This document shows, piece after piece, positions 10,360 through 19,710 of a DNA stretch of 47,305 nucleotides (positions are counted from its first letter, which is position 1; each line of letters starts with the position of its first letter). The notes beneath the pieces are model-generated. The model worked only from the letters and a program-made list of their open reading frames with translations. It was not told the origin of the DNA and did not search any database. The DNA is from an uncultured Cytophagaceae bacterium (lineage in GTDB: Bacteria; Bacteroidota; Bacteroidia; Cytophagales; Spirosomataceae), in contig CAIZMB010000144.1 of the NCBI GenBank assembly GCA_903933935.1, positions 1 through 47,305 on the forward strand. The letters run 5' to 3'. A program made the position numbers and the translations under genes.

Positions 10360-11256
10360 ATGGAAGCAATCGAAATTATCAATTATTTCAAATCTCTTCA
10401 AGATCAAATATGTGAAGGCATTGCAAAAGCAGATGGCCAAGGCACATTTAAGGAAGATGTGTGGACGCGAAGTGAAGGGGGTGGTGGTCAGTCTAGAGTT
10501 ATTCAACATGGAAAAATTCTAGAAAAGGCAGGTGTCAATTTTTCAGCTGTCCATGGACCTTTACATCCTAAAATGGTGACTAGCTTGGATATTAAAGAGG
10601 AAGTTGATTTTTTGGCCACAGGAGTTTCCATTGTCATGCATCCCATGAATCCTTGGGTTCCCATTATTCATATGAATGTTCGCTATTTTGAATTGAGTAA
10701 TGGTCAAAATTGGTTTGGTGGGGGAATCGACTTAACTCCTCATATTATTATTCCTGAACAGGCGAAATGGTTTCATCTACAATTGAAAACAGCTTGCGAC
10801 GCATTTGATGCGAGTTATTATCCTACCTATAAAAATTGGGCGGATGATTATTTTTTTAGTCCACATAGGGGAGAAACGCGAGGTGTCGGCGGAATATTTT
10901 TTGATTATTTGAAATCTAATTCACCTGAAGAAAAAGTAAATACCTTTGATTTTGTCAAAAAAATAGGCGAGTCTTTTGTGCCCATTTACAGTCAATTGAT
11001 GCAATTGAATGCGGATAAACCTTTTGGCAAAGAAGAAAAAGACTTTCAGTTATTACGTAGAGGCCGTTATGTCGAATTTAATTTAGTCCATGACCGAGGA
11101 ACTAAATTTGGCCTGGAAACCAACGGTCGGACTGAATCCATCCTTATGAGCATGCCTCCCATGGCTTCTTGGGAGTATATGTATGACCCGACTCAATTTC
11201 CTGAGGGCCAAAAAACGATGGATCTCCTGAAAAAGGGGATTGATTGGTTGGCCTAA
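10360..11256 (+). CDS. hemF: Oxygen-dependent coproporphyrinogen-III oxidase HemF
   Basis: ATG at 10360 inside ORF 10318..11256; 'GGGGQSRVIQHGKILEKAGVNFSAVHG', 'NVRYFELSNGQNWFGGGIDLTPHI', 'RGRYVEFNLVHDRGTKFGLETNGRTESILMSMPP'. Confidence 0.97.
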   Translation: MEAIEIINYFKSLQDQICEGIAKADGQGTFKEDVWTRSEGGGGQSRVIQHGKILEKAGVNFSAVHGPLHPKMVTSLDIKEEVDFLATGVSIVMHPMNPWVPIIHMNVRYFELSNGQNWFGGGIDLTPHIIIPEQAKWFHLQLKTACDAFDASYYPTYKNWADDYFFSPHRGETRGVGGIFFDYLKSNSPEEKVNTFDFVKKIGESFVPIYSQLMQLNADKPFGKEEKDFQLLRRGRYVEFNLVHDRGTKFGLETNGRTESILMSMPPMASWEYMYDPTQFPEGQKTMDLLKKGIDWLA

Positions 11257-11356
11257 AAGTAAATTAGGCTTTTCAAACTTGTTTTCTAGCAACATTTATC
11301 ATTGCTTTGAATAATGGTAAAATAAAATTTTTAAAATATTTTTTATCATTTTTAGG

Positions 11357-11378
11357 GGTTCCCTTATATTAAGGAACC
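11357..11378. repeat. Imperfect inverted repeat in the leader of the ECF sigma gene
   Basis: GGTTCCcTTATATTAAGGAACC with one bulged C. Confidence 0.5.
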
Positions 11379-11390
11379 TAATCATTAATT

Positions 11391-11407
11391 AACAATAAAT
11401 TATTGTT
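11391..11407. repeat. Perfect 7-bp inverted repeat just upstream of the ECF sigma start codon
   Basis: AACAATA-aat-TATTGTT. Confidence 0.55.
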
Positions 11408-11421
11408 TTAATCTTTTGAAA

Positions 11422-11979
11422 ATGGATTATTTGGATAAACCAGATGGTGAATTATGTGAATTGCTTTTCAAGGGTGATTCAAAAGCCTTTGAACTTATCT
11501 ACAATAGGTATTTCAAGTATTTATATCGATATGTTAATCATTCATTAGGTTCTAAAGAGGATTCAGAAGAGGTTTTGCATGATTTATTCTTAAGTATTTG
11601 GCAAAATCGAAGCAATAAACAGATTTTAGACTTAAGGGTATATTTATATGTTTCAGCAAGGAATTTGATCAATAGACATTTAAGAAATAAAATTAATTTT
11701 TCTAAATATCGGGAGTTTGAGTTGTTGCATAAAGTGTTTAGTAGCAATGAATCTGAAGCAATTACCAACTCAAATGATTTCAATGTTCGTTTAAATTTCA
11801 TTTTAGATTCTATGTCTGAAAAAACAGCCAAAGTGTTTAGAATGAGTAAAATAGAAGAGATTTCTGTGAAAAAGATTTCGGAGCAACTTGATATTTCAGA
11901 AAAGGCGGTTGAATATCATATCACAAAATCTCAAAAGATCTTAAAGGAAAAGTTTAAAGACTTTTATTCAGCAAATTAA
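11422..11979 (+). CDS. ECF-type RNA polymerase sigma-70 factor (Bacteroidetes FecI-like)
   Basis: Region 2 'AFELIYNRYFKYLYRYVNHSLGSKEDSEEVLHDLFLSIWQNR', region 4 'SVKKISEQLDISEKAVEYHITKSQKIL'. ATG at 11422; the track start at 11416 is TTG. Confidence 0.93.
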   Translation: MDYLDKPDGELCELLFKGDSKAFELIYNRYFKYLYRYVNHSLGSKEDSEEVLHDLFLSIWQNRSNKQILDLRVYLYVSARNLINRHLRNKINFSKYREFELLHKVFSSNESEAITNSNDFNVRLNFILDSMSEKTAKVFRMSKIEEISVKKISEQLDISEKAVEYHITKSQKILKEKFKDFYSAN

Positions 11980-11989
11980 ATTTTATATA

Positions 11990-12970
11990 ATGACAAATAA
12001 GGAATTTGACTCACTTAGTGAAAAATTCAATCAAGGCAAATGTACGGAGGAAGAGTTAATGCTCTTGCGAAAATTAACTAATGATAATCTTAATTTTCAA
12101 AATCAATCAAATTTAGAGTCTTCCATTGAGATACAAAATAAAATTTGGGAGAAATTGGATTTGGGTAAGAATACAGGTAAGAGCGTTAAATATTATTGGA
12201 TTGCCTCTGGAATAGCAGCTTCATTTTTGTTATTCTTTGGTTTATTCTTTCAATGGGAATTTAGTAATAAGTTAGAGTATGCTTCTATCCCTAGAAATGG
12301 GGTTGAAACAAAAAATAATGCAAATTCATTGCAAAAAATCACCTTGCCAGATGGGAGTCATGTTTTATTAGGAAAAAATGCTCATATCGTAGTCGCTGAA
12401 AATTTCGGTGTTAAAACTAGAACTGTTTATTTAACTGGTGAGGCATTTTTTACGGTGGCTAAAAATGAAAAAATTCCTTTTTTCGTTCATGTGGATAATT
12501 TAATTACCGAAGTTATAGGTACTTCATTTAAAATAAGTAAACCTACTTCCGATAAAATGATTGAAGTATCCGTTAAAACGGGTAAAGTGTCTGTTTATAC
12601 ACATGATCAAAAGTCGGTTAATAAGTCAAATGGAGTTATTATAACGCCTAATCAAAAAGCTGTTTTCAATTTGATTAGTAGAACTATTAATGAAAGTGTT
12701 GTCGATGTTCCGCTGGTTATCTTACAAAATGTCAAAAAGTCTGATTTTGTATTTGATGATGTAAATGTGGATGAGATATTTAAAAAAATGCAGCAGATTT
12801 ATGGCATTGAAATTATTCAAGTTAATTCCAATATCAATCGATGTGTATTTACTGGTGATTTAAATGGCCTAGATATGTTTAAACAATTGGAGTTTATCTG
12901 TACTTCCATTAATGCTAATTATGAAGTTCGAGGCTCATCAATTTTTATTAATGGTGAGGGTTGTAAATAA
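11990..12970 (+). CDS. FecR family anti-sigma factor
   Basis: Single TM 'YYWIASGIAASFLLFFGLFF', 'ITLPDGSHVLLGKNAHIVV...FGVKTRTVYLTGEAFFTVAKNEKIPFFVHV', C-terminal 'VFDDVNVDEIFKKMQQIYGIEI'; follows the ECF sigma by 10 nt. Confidence 0.94.
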   Translation: MTNKEFDSLSEKFNQGKCTEEELMLLRKLTNDNLNFQNQSNLESSIEIQNKIWEKLDLGKNTGKSVKYYWIASGIAASFLLFFGLFFQWEFSNKLEYASIPRNGVETKNNANSLQKITLPDGSHVLLGKNAHIVVAENFGVKTRTVYLTGEAFFTVAKNEKIPFFVHVDNLITEVIGTSFKISKPTSDKMIEVSVKTGKVSVYTHDQKSVNKSNGVIITPNQKAVFNLISRTINESVVDVPLVILQNVKKSDFVFDDVNVDEIFKKMQQIYGIEIIQVNSNINRCVFTGDLNGLDMFKQLEFICTSINANYEVRGSSIFINGEGCK

Positions 12971-13025
12971 GTTTGAAATTTTAAAAAGAATATTGAGTAT
13001 GGAAAAATAAAAGAAATGAAAATAA

Positions 13026-13053
13026 AGTCGATAATGCGTCAACATTACCGACT
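13026..13053. repeat. Inverted repeat (11-bp stem, one mismatch) in fecR-susC intergenic region
   Basis: AGTCGATAATG-cgtcaa-CATTACCGACT. Confidence 0.65.
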
Positions 13054-13056
13054 AAA

Positions 13057-13104
13057 ATGTACTCATTCAATGGTATTGAATGTTTTCGTTAGACGAAAGT
13101 ACAT
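13057..13104 (+). promoter_or_regulatory. Predicted three-way-junction structured element upstream of susC
   Basis: Outer stem ATGTACT(13057-13063)/AGTACAT(13098-13104) encloses hairpin 1 CATTCAAT-GGT-ATTGAATG (13064-13082) and hairpin 2 TTCGT-tag-ACGAA (13085-13097). All stems fully complementary. Confidence 0.6.
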
Positions 13105-13144
13105 GAGTTATTGATCTTGAAAAAACCTTTAACAATGTAAAATT

Positions 13145-16100
13145 ATGAACATAAAATACAAATCTCCAAGATTACTTTTAAGAGTTATGAAAATTTCTAT
13201 ACAACAACTTTTTCTCAGTTTGATTTTCTGCACGTTTGCAAACGCTCATGTGGCATTAAGTCAGAATGATTTAATTGAAAAGGTTACGATCCAGGCTGAA
13301 AATGCACAGATAAAACGTGTACTTTCATTGATTGAAAAACAAGTCGATTACCGGTTTATTTATAGTTCTAATACAATAAATATAAATAAAAAGGTCAGTT
13401 TGAATGTGACAAACAAAAAATTGGAAGAAGTTCTCAATGATCTTTTTAAATTATTAGACATACAATATTCAGTTCGCGATAAAAGAATTTTATTAAGAAC
13501 TAATGTTGTTTCTAATGCGACTGTTAGTCTAAATAATAATATCATTTTAGAAAAACCTGTCAAGGGAAACGTAAAAGATGAAAATGGCCAAGCTTTACCA
13601 GGCGTTACCATACAAATTCAAGGTACTAATCAAGGTACGCAGACTGATGCAAGTGGTAATTTTTCATTTTCATCGTTAGATGATAAAGAGGTGTTGGTTA
13701 TTTCTTTTGTAGGTTACGTTTCTCAAAAAATTCTGGTTGGTACTAAGTCACTAATCGAAGTTTCTTTAGTTCCGGATAATAAGGCCTTGGATGAGGTGGT
13801 TGTTGTGGGTTATGGAACGCAAAGGAAAAGTGATTTAACAGGTGCCGTTGGAACTATAAAAACAGACGCCATTCAAGAGCGTAGGTCTGCTTCTTTAAAT
13901 CAGGCTATTGCTGGAAGAGTAACAGGTGTAAACGTTTCTGTTAACTCAGGTCGTCCAGGTGGACGTTCCAATATTCGTATCAGGGGAAATACTTCTGTAA
14001 GTGTGGCAAATAACCCGTTATATGTAATCGATGGAGTTATTTTAAATGCATCTGATTTAGCCAATGGTAGTACACCTATTGATTATTTGAATGCGAATGA
14101 TATTTCAAATATTGAGATTTTAAAAGATGCTTCCGCTACGGCAATTTATGGGGCAAGGGGAGCGAATGGTGTTATATTAGTTACTACAAAAAGAGGAAGT
14201 CAAGAAGGTGGTAAAATAAGTTATGACACTGATTTTAGTGTGGGGGTTCTACCTAAAAAAATACCTTTATTGAATTCAACTGAATTTCTATATGTGGAGG
14301 ATCAAGCTTACTTAAATGCGAAAAAATATGATCCAGTAGGTTTTGCCGGCGGAAAATATGTAAATCCTGCCACTAAGCGAACCAACCCTTTATTATTTGA
14401 TTCTAGCGGTAAGCCTCTTTATAATACAGATTGGCAAGATGAATCATTTAGGAAAGCTTTGACTCAGAATCATCAATTGGCCTTCACAGGAGGTAATTCA
14501 AAAGAAAATTATGGATTGTACTTAGGGTATCGAAATGAAGATGGACTTGTAAATGCTTCATGGTTAAAAAGATATTCAGCGCGTTTTGTGATGGATAGCC
14601 AAATAAAATCTTGGATTAAGATTGGTGGAAGTTTAAGTTATAATGACCAAAGCGAAAGCCAAGTAGATCCATTAGGTGGTGGTGGTATTATAACCATGCG
14701 TCAGGTTTTAGAGGCTTTGCCTATTGTTCCGGTTAAATATCCTGATGGAAGATGGGGGAGTAATGAGGATTATGCTGGAATGGAAGGTGGAGGAAGCCCT
14801 ATTCAAGTTTCAGAAGAAAGATTATACTATTTAAAGACTCAATCATTATTGGGTAATGTGTACTCCAATATTAATTTGGCTAAAGGCCTAGAATTGAGAT
14901 CTACTGTGGGAGTAAATATTATTAATCAGGAAACAGATTACTATGGTGGTCGTACTCTAAATTATATTTCTAGAAACCAAGGTGGAGATGCATCTTTGAC
15001 AGCTGATCGTCATAATTCATGGCAAATCGAAAACTATTTGACATATACGCGGAAAATTTCATCCGATCATTCAATAGTAGCTATGTTGGGTCAAGCACTT
15101 CAGCATGTGGATCGTATGAATTTTACTGCGAGAGCTCAAAGATTCCAAGATGATTATTTCCAATTTAACAACTTAGGTACAGGTGCTGTTACTCCAGCTT
15201 CTTCTTCAAGTGTAAGTGGTTATGGTTTGGATTCTTATTTTGGCCGTTTTAATTATAATTTGAAGGATAAGTATCTTTTGACGTTCACAGGTCGTGTGGA
15301 CGGTTCCTCGAAATTTGGAGCTGCTAATCGATATGCCATTTTCCCATCAGCTGCTTTAGCTTGGAAGGTAATCGAAGAAGATTTTATGCAAGATATTCCA
15401 TTTGTTTCCAATCTTAAGCTGCGAACAAGTTTTGGTATTACAGGAAACTCTGAAATTACGGCGTATCAATCTTTGGCTGGATTAGGTAATTATGCGGTTA
15501 TATTTAATAATGCACGCCAAGTAGGTATTGGTATAAACCGATTAGCAAATCCAGATTTACGTTGGGAAAAAACAGAACAAATTGACGCTGGATTAGAATT
15601 AGGCTTATTAAATAATAAAATTAATATTGAAGTTGATCTATACCGTAAATTGACTACCGATATGCTTTTAAGTGCTCCTGTACCATCAAGTAGCGGCTTT
15701 ACCACGGTAAGTCAAAATGTGGGAAGCATGGAAAATAGGGGTGTAGAATTTGCCATAAATTCTGTAAATATTGCGCGCCCGAACTTTACATGGAACACGA
15801 GTTTTAATATCTCATTCAACCAAAACAAGGTAATTGCTTTGACTGGTGGCGCTGATATTTTCTTAGGTAGGACAGTTGTTCGACAAGGCGAGCCTGTTGG
15901 TTCATTTTTTGGTTTTGTTCATCAAGGAACATGGAGTACGGCAGAAGAATCAATGGCTGCTAAGTATTTGAAAAAACCAGGTGATATCAAATATCAAGAT
16001 ACCAACAATGATGGTAAGATCAATGATAACGATCGTGTCATCATTGGAAAAGGAATTCCGGATAGTTTTGGTTCATTTATCAACACCATTACGGTTAAAA

Positions 16101-16555
16101 ACTTTGAATTTATGGTGGATCTTCAATTTATGAATGGAAATGATGTTCTTTTTGGTAGCAAGCACTCGGCTGAAGATAGGGTTAGTATTGCCAACAGCTT
16201 TAAAACTGTTTTAAACGGTTGGACACCTACGAATCAAAGCTCAAGGCTTGCCGAGTTAAGACCTGTTTCTGCTGGATATAATACGAATAATGATACAGAT
16301 AGAATTCAGGATGGATCTTTTTTAAGGGGCAGAAATGCTATGTTATCCTATAAGTTTCCTTCTGAGGTTGCTAGAAAAATGAAAATGAGTCGATTAAGGG
16401 CATTTGTCTCTGTACAAAATTTCTTTTTGTCTACTAAGTTTCAAGGATATGATCCTGAAGTTTCTACCTCTGGAGCTGCTTTTGATCAAGGTTTAGATCT
16501 ATATGCATATCCAAAGGCAAGAACATTTATGGTCGGCTTAAATATAGGTTTATAA
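13145..16555 (+). CDS. SusC/RagA-family TonB-dependent outer-membrane transporter with N-terminal STN (signalling) domain
   Basis: STN-like 'VTIQAENAQIKRVLSLIEKQVDYRFIYSS...', carboxypeptidase-like CNA-B 'VKGNVKDENGQALPGVTIQIQGTNQGTQTDASGNFSF', TonB box 'DEVVVVGYGTQRKSDLTGAV', plug 'GRPGGRSNIRIRGNTSV...NPLYVIDGV'. Confidence 0.97.
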   Translation: MNIKYKSPRLLLRVMKISIQQLFLSLIFCTFANAHVALSQNDLIEKVTIQAENAQIKRVLSLIEKQVDYRFIYSSNTININKKVSLNVTNKKLEEVLNDLFKLLDIQYSVRDKRILLRTNVVSNATVSLNNNIILEKPVKGNVKDENGQALPGVTIQIQGTNQGTQTDASGNFSFSSLDDKEVLVISFVGYVSQKILVGTKSLIEVSLVPDNKALDEVVVVGYGTQRKSDLTGAVGTIKTDAIQERRSASLNQAIAGRVTGVNVSVNSGRPGGRSNIRIRGNTSVSVANNPLYVIDGVILNASDLANGSTPIDYLNANDISNIEILKDASATAIYGARGANGVILVTTKRGSQEGGKISYDTDFSVGVLPKKIPLLNSTEFLYVEDQAYLNAKKYDPVGFAGGKYVNPATKRTNPLLFDSSGKPLYNTDWQDESFRKALTQNHQLAFTGGNSKENYGLYLGYRNEDGLVNASWLKRYSARFVMDSQIKSWIKIGGSLSYNDQSESQVDPLGGGGIITMRQVLEALPIVPVKYPDGRWGSNEDYAGMEGGGSPIQVSEERLYYLKTQSLLGNVYSNINLAKGLELRSTVGVNIINQETDYYGGRTLNYISRNQGGDASLTADRHNSWQIENYLTYTRKISSDHSIVAMLGQALQHVDRMNFTARAQRFQDDYFQFNNLGTGAVTPASSSSVSGYGLDSYFGRFNYNLKDKYLLTFTGRVDGSSKFGAANRYAIFPSAALAWKVIEEDFMQDIPFVSNLKLRTSFGITGNSEITAYQSLAGLGNYAVIFNNARQVGIGINRLANPDLRWEKTEQIDAGLELGLLNNKINIEVDLYRKLTTDMLLSAPVPSSSGFTTVSQNVGSMENRGVEFAINSVNIARPNFTWNTSFNISFNQNKVIALTGGADIFLGRTVVRQGEPVGSFFGFVHQGTWSTAEESMAAKYLKKPGDIKYQDTNNDGKINDNDRVIIGKGIPDSFGSFINTITVKNFEFMVDLQFMNGNDVLFGSKHSAEDRVSIANSFKTVLNGWTPTNQSSRLAELRPVSAGYNTNNDTDRIQDGSFLRGRNAMLSYKFPSEVARKMKMSRLRAFVSVQNFFLSTKFQGYDPEVSTSGAAFDQGLDLYAYPKARTFMVGLNIGL

Positions 16556-16582
16556 AAAATATCAATTTAAAAATATAATACG

Positions 16583-18079
16583 ATGAAATACACGATAAAA
16601 AAATACTTGATATTAGCCATCGGCTCTTTAATCATTTTTAGCGGATGCTCTAAGTTTTTAGAAGAACCTGATAAGTCAAATTTTACTAGAGAGAACTATT
16701 TTACTAAGCCTGAACATGCAGAAAGTATCATAAATTCGATTTATGAAAACATGCGAAATGTATTGGGTGGTGGTTTTAATGGGGCACCATGGATGATGCT
16801 TGAATTTGCCACTGGATTAGCAAATACAGAACTTGGACAAGCTCAGAATAGCATCTTTGTTCGAAACCTTGTAAATAATTCAGATAATGCATATGGCCAA
16901 ACATATTGGACTAGTCATTATAAGGGAATTGGTAATGCTAATTTAGCGATTGCTAAAATTCCAGGCATAAAGATGGATGAAATAGCTAAGAAAAAATTCT
17001 TAGGCGAAGCTAGATTTTTGAGAGCTTTATACTACTTTGATTTGGTTCGTATCTTTGGATCTGTACCATTAATTTCTGAGCCAATTGACTTAAGTTCAAA
17101 AGATTTATATCCTGAGCCAGCAAGTGTAGAAAATATCTACAAATTAATTGAATCTGATTTACTTGAAGCTGAAAAGTCAGGTCTTCCATTTAGAGATGCA
17201 TCTGGAAGGGTTTCCATTGGAGCGATCAAATCACTTTTGTCTAGTGTTTATTTAACGATGGCAGGGTTTCCGCTTAATAAAACTGAGAATTTTGCTAAGG
17301 CGGCTGAAAAGGCATTGGACGTAATTAATTCGAATCAGTTTACCTTATTTGCTTCTTATGATGACCTTCATTTGGCTTCAAGAAAAAATAGTGTTGAGAA
17401 TATCTTCCAAGTTCAATATTTAGAAAATATTTTGCCTTCCAATTGGCAAACCTCCATTATTCCGTACAACCAAGGTATTTCTAATTACACGGATGAGACA
17501 GGAGCTATTTTTGCTAACAAAGAATTTGTAGAATCCTATGAAAAAGGAGATAAAAGGGCAGCAGAGAAGCAGTTTTATTATTCAAGTTATTCCTTACGAG
17601 GCAATAGAACTCAATCCAAAAATCTAGGAGGTTATTACTTGTTTAAGCATTTTGATGTGTTAGCTCAAACTTCCACCACGAGTAGTGGTTTAAATTGGAC
17701 CTTGATAAGGTACCCAGAAGTACTATTAACCTATGCAGAAGCTGCAAATGAAACAGGTGGTCCTAGTGCTACTGTTTTAAATGCGATTAACTTAGTCCGT
17801 AAAAGAGCTGAATTACCTGCATTGGAAGGACTTTCAAAGGACCAATTGCGTGAGGCAATCTGGAGAGAAAGATTTTATGAACTTAGTTTTGAAAATAAAA
17901 CTTGGTATGACATGGTTAGACTTAGAAAAGCTTTCAATGTAAGTACTAAGAAATTTGATGCTTATGTTGGTCATAAATTCTCTTATGGACCTACTCTTTC
18001 TGAAAAAGAATTATTATTTCCAATTCCGACAGCCGAGATTAGAAACAATAATAAGCTGAAACAAAACAAAGGGTATTAA
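16583..18079 (+). CDS. RagB/SusD-family nutrient-binding outer-membrane lipoprotein
   Basis: Lipobox 'SLIIFSGCSKFLEEPDKS', 'FLGEARFLRALYYFDLVRIFGSVPLI', C-terminal 'ELSFENKTWYDMVRLRK...FPIPTAEIRNNNKLKQNKGY'. Confidence 0.96.
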   Translation: MKYTIKKYLILAIGSLIIFSGCSKFLEEPDKSNFTRENYFTKPEHAESIINSIYENMRNVLGGGFNGAPWMMLEFATGLANTELGQAQNSIFVRNLVNNSDNAYGQTYWTSHYKGIGNANLAIAKIPGIKMDEIAKKKFLGEARFLRALYYFDLVRIFGSVPLISEPIDLSSKDLYPEPASVENIYKLIESDLLEAEKSGLPFRDASGRVSIGAIKSLLSSVYLTMAGFPLNKTENFAKAAEKALDVINSNQFTLFASYDDLHLASRKNSVENIFQVQYLENILPSNWQTSIIPYNQGISNYTDETGAIFANKEFVESYEKGDKRAAEKQFYYSSYSLRGNRTQSKNLGGYYLFKHFDVLAQTSTTSSGLNWTLIRYPEVLLTYAEAANETGGPSATVLNAINLVRKRAELPALEGLSKDQLREAIWRERFYELSFENKTWYDMVRLRKAFNVSTKKFDAYVGHKFSYGPTLSEKELLFPIPTAEIRNNNKLKQNKGY

Positions 18080-18092
18080 TACTCTTTAACAT

Positions 18093-18130
18093 AAAAAAAG
18101 CACTTCAATGAAAATTGAAGTGCTTTTTTT
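18093..18130. terminator. Bidirectional intrinsic terminator between SusD gene and convergent ORF
   Basis: AAAAAAAGCACTTCAAT-gaaa-ATTGAAGTGCTTTTTTT. Confidence 0.92.
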
Positions 18131-18147
18131 ATTTAATTATTATTTCT

Positions 18148-18543
18148 CTAAGCCTCCCAAACAATACTAATCCCTTTTGGGGTCATCAATAATATACGCG
18201 TAGGAGAGGGCAATAGTACTAAGCGAGTCGCAGCAGCTGGATCCTCAATCCATTCCACCTCTACTCCTTCTTTTTTTCCAATCTCAATTTCTCCATCGGC
18301 CGTTTCAACAAACTTCTTGGCTAAATAGGCCGTTGGCAACAACACATCCGATTCAGGACAATGTTTGATATGAACCTTTTCTAAAATTTCTTCTAATTGA
18401 TCCCCATATTTTTCGTTGAAATCATCTTCCAAATCATGTAAAACTTCTTCTACATCATCATATGTCTCATCCGAATAGCTTAATTTGCTTAATTCTAATC
18501 GCTTTTGCAAAATGGCAATCATCGCCTCGTCAATAGTATTCAT
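18148..18543 (-). CDS. Conserved hypothetical protein (131 aa)
   Basis: Intact ORF in an intergenic slot with ordinary composition; family not recognised. Confidence 0.8.
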   Translation of the reverse strand: MNTIDEAMIAILQKRLELSKLSYSDETYDDVEEVLHDLEDDFNEKYGDQLEEILEKVHIKHCPESDVLLPTAYLAKKFVETADGEIEIGKKEGVEVEWIEDPAAATRLVLLPSPTRILLMTPKGISIVWEA

Positions 18544-18561
18544 TTGTTTTAATTAAATTTT

Positions 18562-19644
18562 TTACAAAGATAAGTTTTGAAATGGATTTTCCCTTGGGAA
18601 TTTCGAGTCAAAATAAATATTTCCACGCTCAGTTTTCAATCCACTGGCTAAGTTGTTGGAATACAGCAAACCTGTTCCTAATCCTTGTGGGATCAAGTCG
18701 GAAAATTGTCCCGTAAATTGGGCAATAGCCTGCAGTCCCACGTTTGATTCTAAAGCTGAAGTGATCCACCAACCGATTTGCTTATCCTTCGCTAAATTAA
18801 TCCATTGTCTCGTTGCCTCAAATCCGCCCAAAAAACTAGGTTTTAAAATAATAAAAGCTGGCCTAATCTTATCTAATAACTCTGCTGAGTCTTTTATACC
18901 AATCAATTCCTCGTCTAAGGCAATTGGGATTTCTGACTGCTTACATAAATCAGCCATTTCATTCCATTGACCAGCCTTGATCGGTTGTTCAATCGAATGA
19001 ATGCCATATTTTGATAATTTTTCTAGCTTATTTAAAGCTTCATGAATCGGAAATGCGCCATTCGCATCTAATCGAATCGTTAGCTCTTTCTCTGAATGAA
19101 CCTCTCTGATCGAACGAATGAGGTCCATTTCAGATTCAAAATCAATTGCGCCAATTTTCAATTTCAAACAAGTTAAGCCCTCGGCCAATTTTGACTCAAT
19201 TTGTTTTTGCATGTATTCTTTCGAACCCATCCAAATCAAACCATTAATAGAAATAGGGTGTTTTTTATTTGAAAAATTATTTTGGAAATAAATCCCATTT
19301 TGTTGATTTAAATAATCTAACATGGCCATTTCTGCGGCAAATCGAAAGGATGGTTGGTTAAAGGGTATAGCAGAAATCCATTGGCCAACTTCCGTTTTAT
19401 CCCTAGGTAAATCTCTTGATAGACGATTAATGGCCATGTGGAAATCATCCAAGACATCTTCCTTATATTCTGGGCTAAGTCCAAACAAAGGCCCTGCTTC
19501 CCCTAGTCCTACAAACCCTGTGTTATCGGGATTGGATATTTGCAAAAAATAACTATTTTTTTTGGTTAATATTCCTCGCGAAGTTCCTGCTTCTACATGA
19601 AAATGTAAGGTTCTACGCTTTACTTGAAATATAGCATTGGACAT
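18562..19644 (-). CDS. menC: o-Succinylbenzoate synthase (enolase superfamily)
   Basis: 'CLKLKIGAIDFESEMDLIRSIRE', 'IRLDANGAF', 'SIEQPIKAGQ', 'IALDEELIGI', 'FIILKPSFLGGF', 'WWITSALESNVGLQAIAQ'. Confidence 0.85.
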   Translation of the reverse strand: MSNAIFQVKRRTLHFHVEAGTSRGILTKKNSYFLQISNPDNTGFVGLGEAGPLFGLSPEYKEDVLDDFHMAINRLSRDLPRDKTEVGQWISAIPFNQPSFRFAAEMAMLDYLNQQNGIYFQNNFSNKKHPISINGLIWMGSKEYMQKQIESKLAEGLTCLKLKIGAIDFESEMDLIRSIREVHSEKELTIRLDANGAFPIHEALNKLEKLSKYGIHSIEQPIKAGQWNEMADLCKQSEIPIALDEELIGIKDSAELLDKIRPAFIILKPSFLGGFEATRQWINLAKDKQIGWWITSALESNVGLQAIAQFTGQFSDLIPQGLGTGLLYSNNLASGLKTERGNIYFDSKFPRENPFQNLSL

Positions 19645-19710
19645 GAGTGCAATTTATTATTTTCTTCTGAGTTTTGCTGCCTGATCATTTATTTTTAGCT
19701 TTAACTTATC

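Noticed and set aside
11538-11831. 97-aa minus-strand ORF inside the ECF sigma gene
   Set aside because: Antisense shadow of a well-supported sigma factor.
13145-18079. Complete polysaccharide utilisation locus
   Set aside because: No CAZyme, protease or sulfatase gene is attached; only sigma/anti-sigma and SusCD.
18653-18970. 105-aa plus-strand ORF inside menC
   Set aside because: Opposite strand of a confident enolase-superfamily gene; low-complexity composition typical of shadow ORFs.
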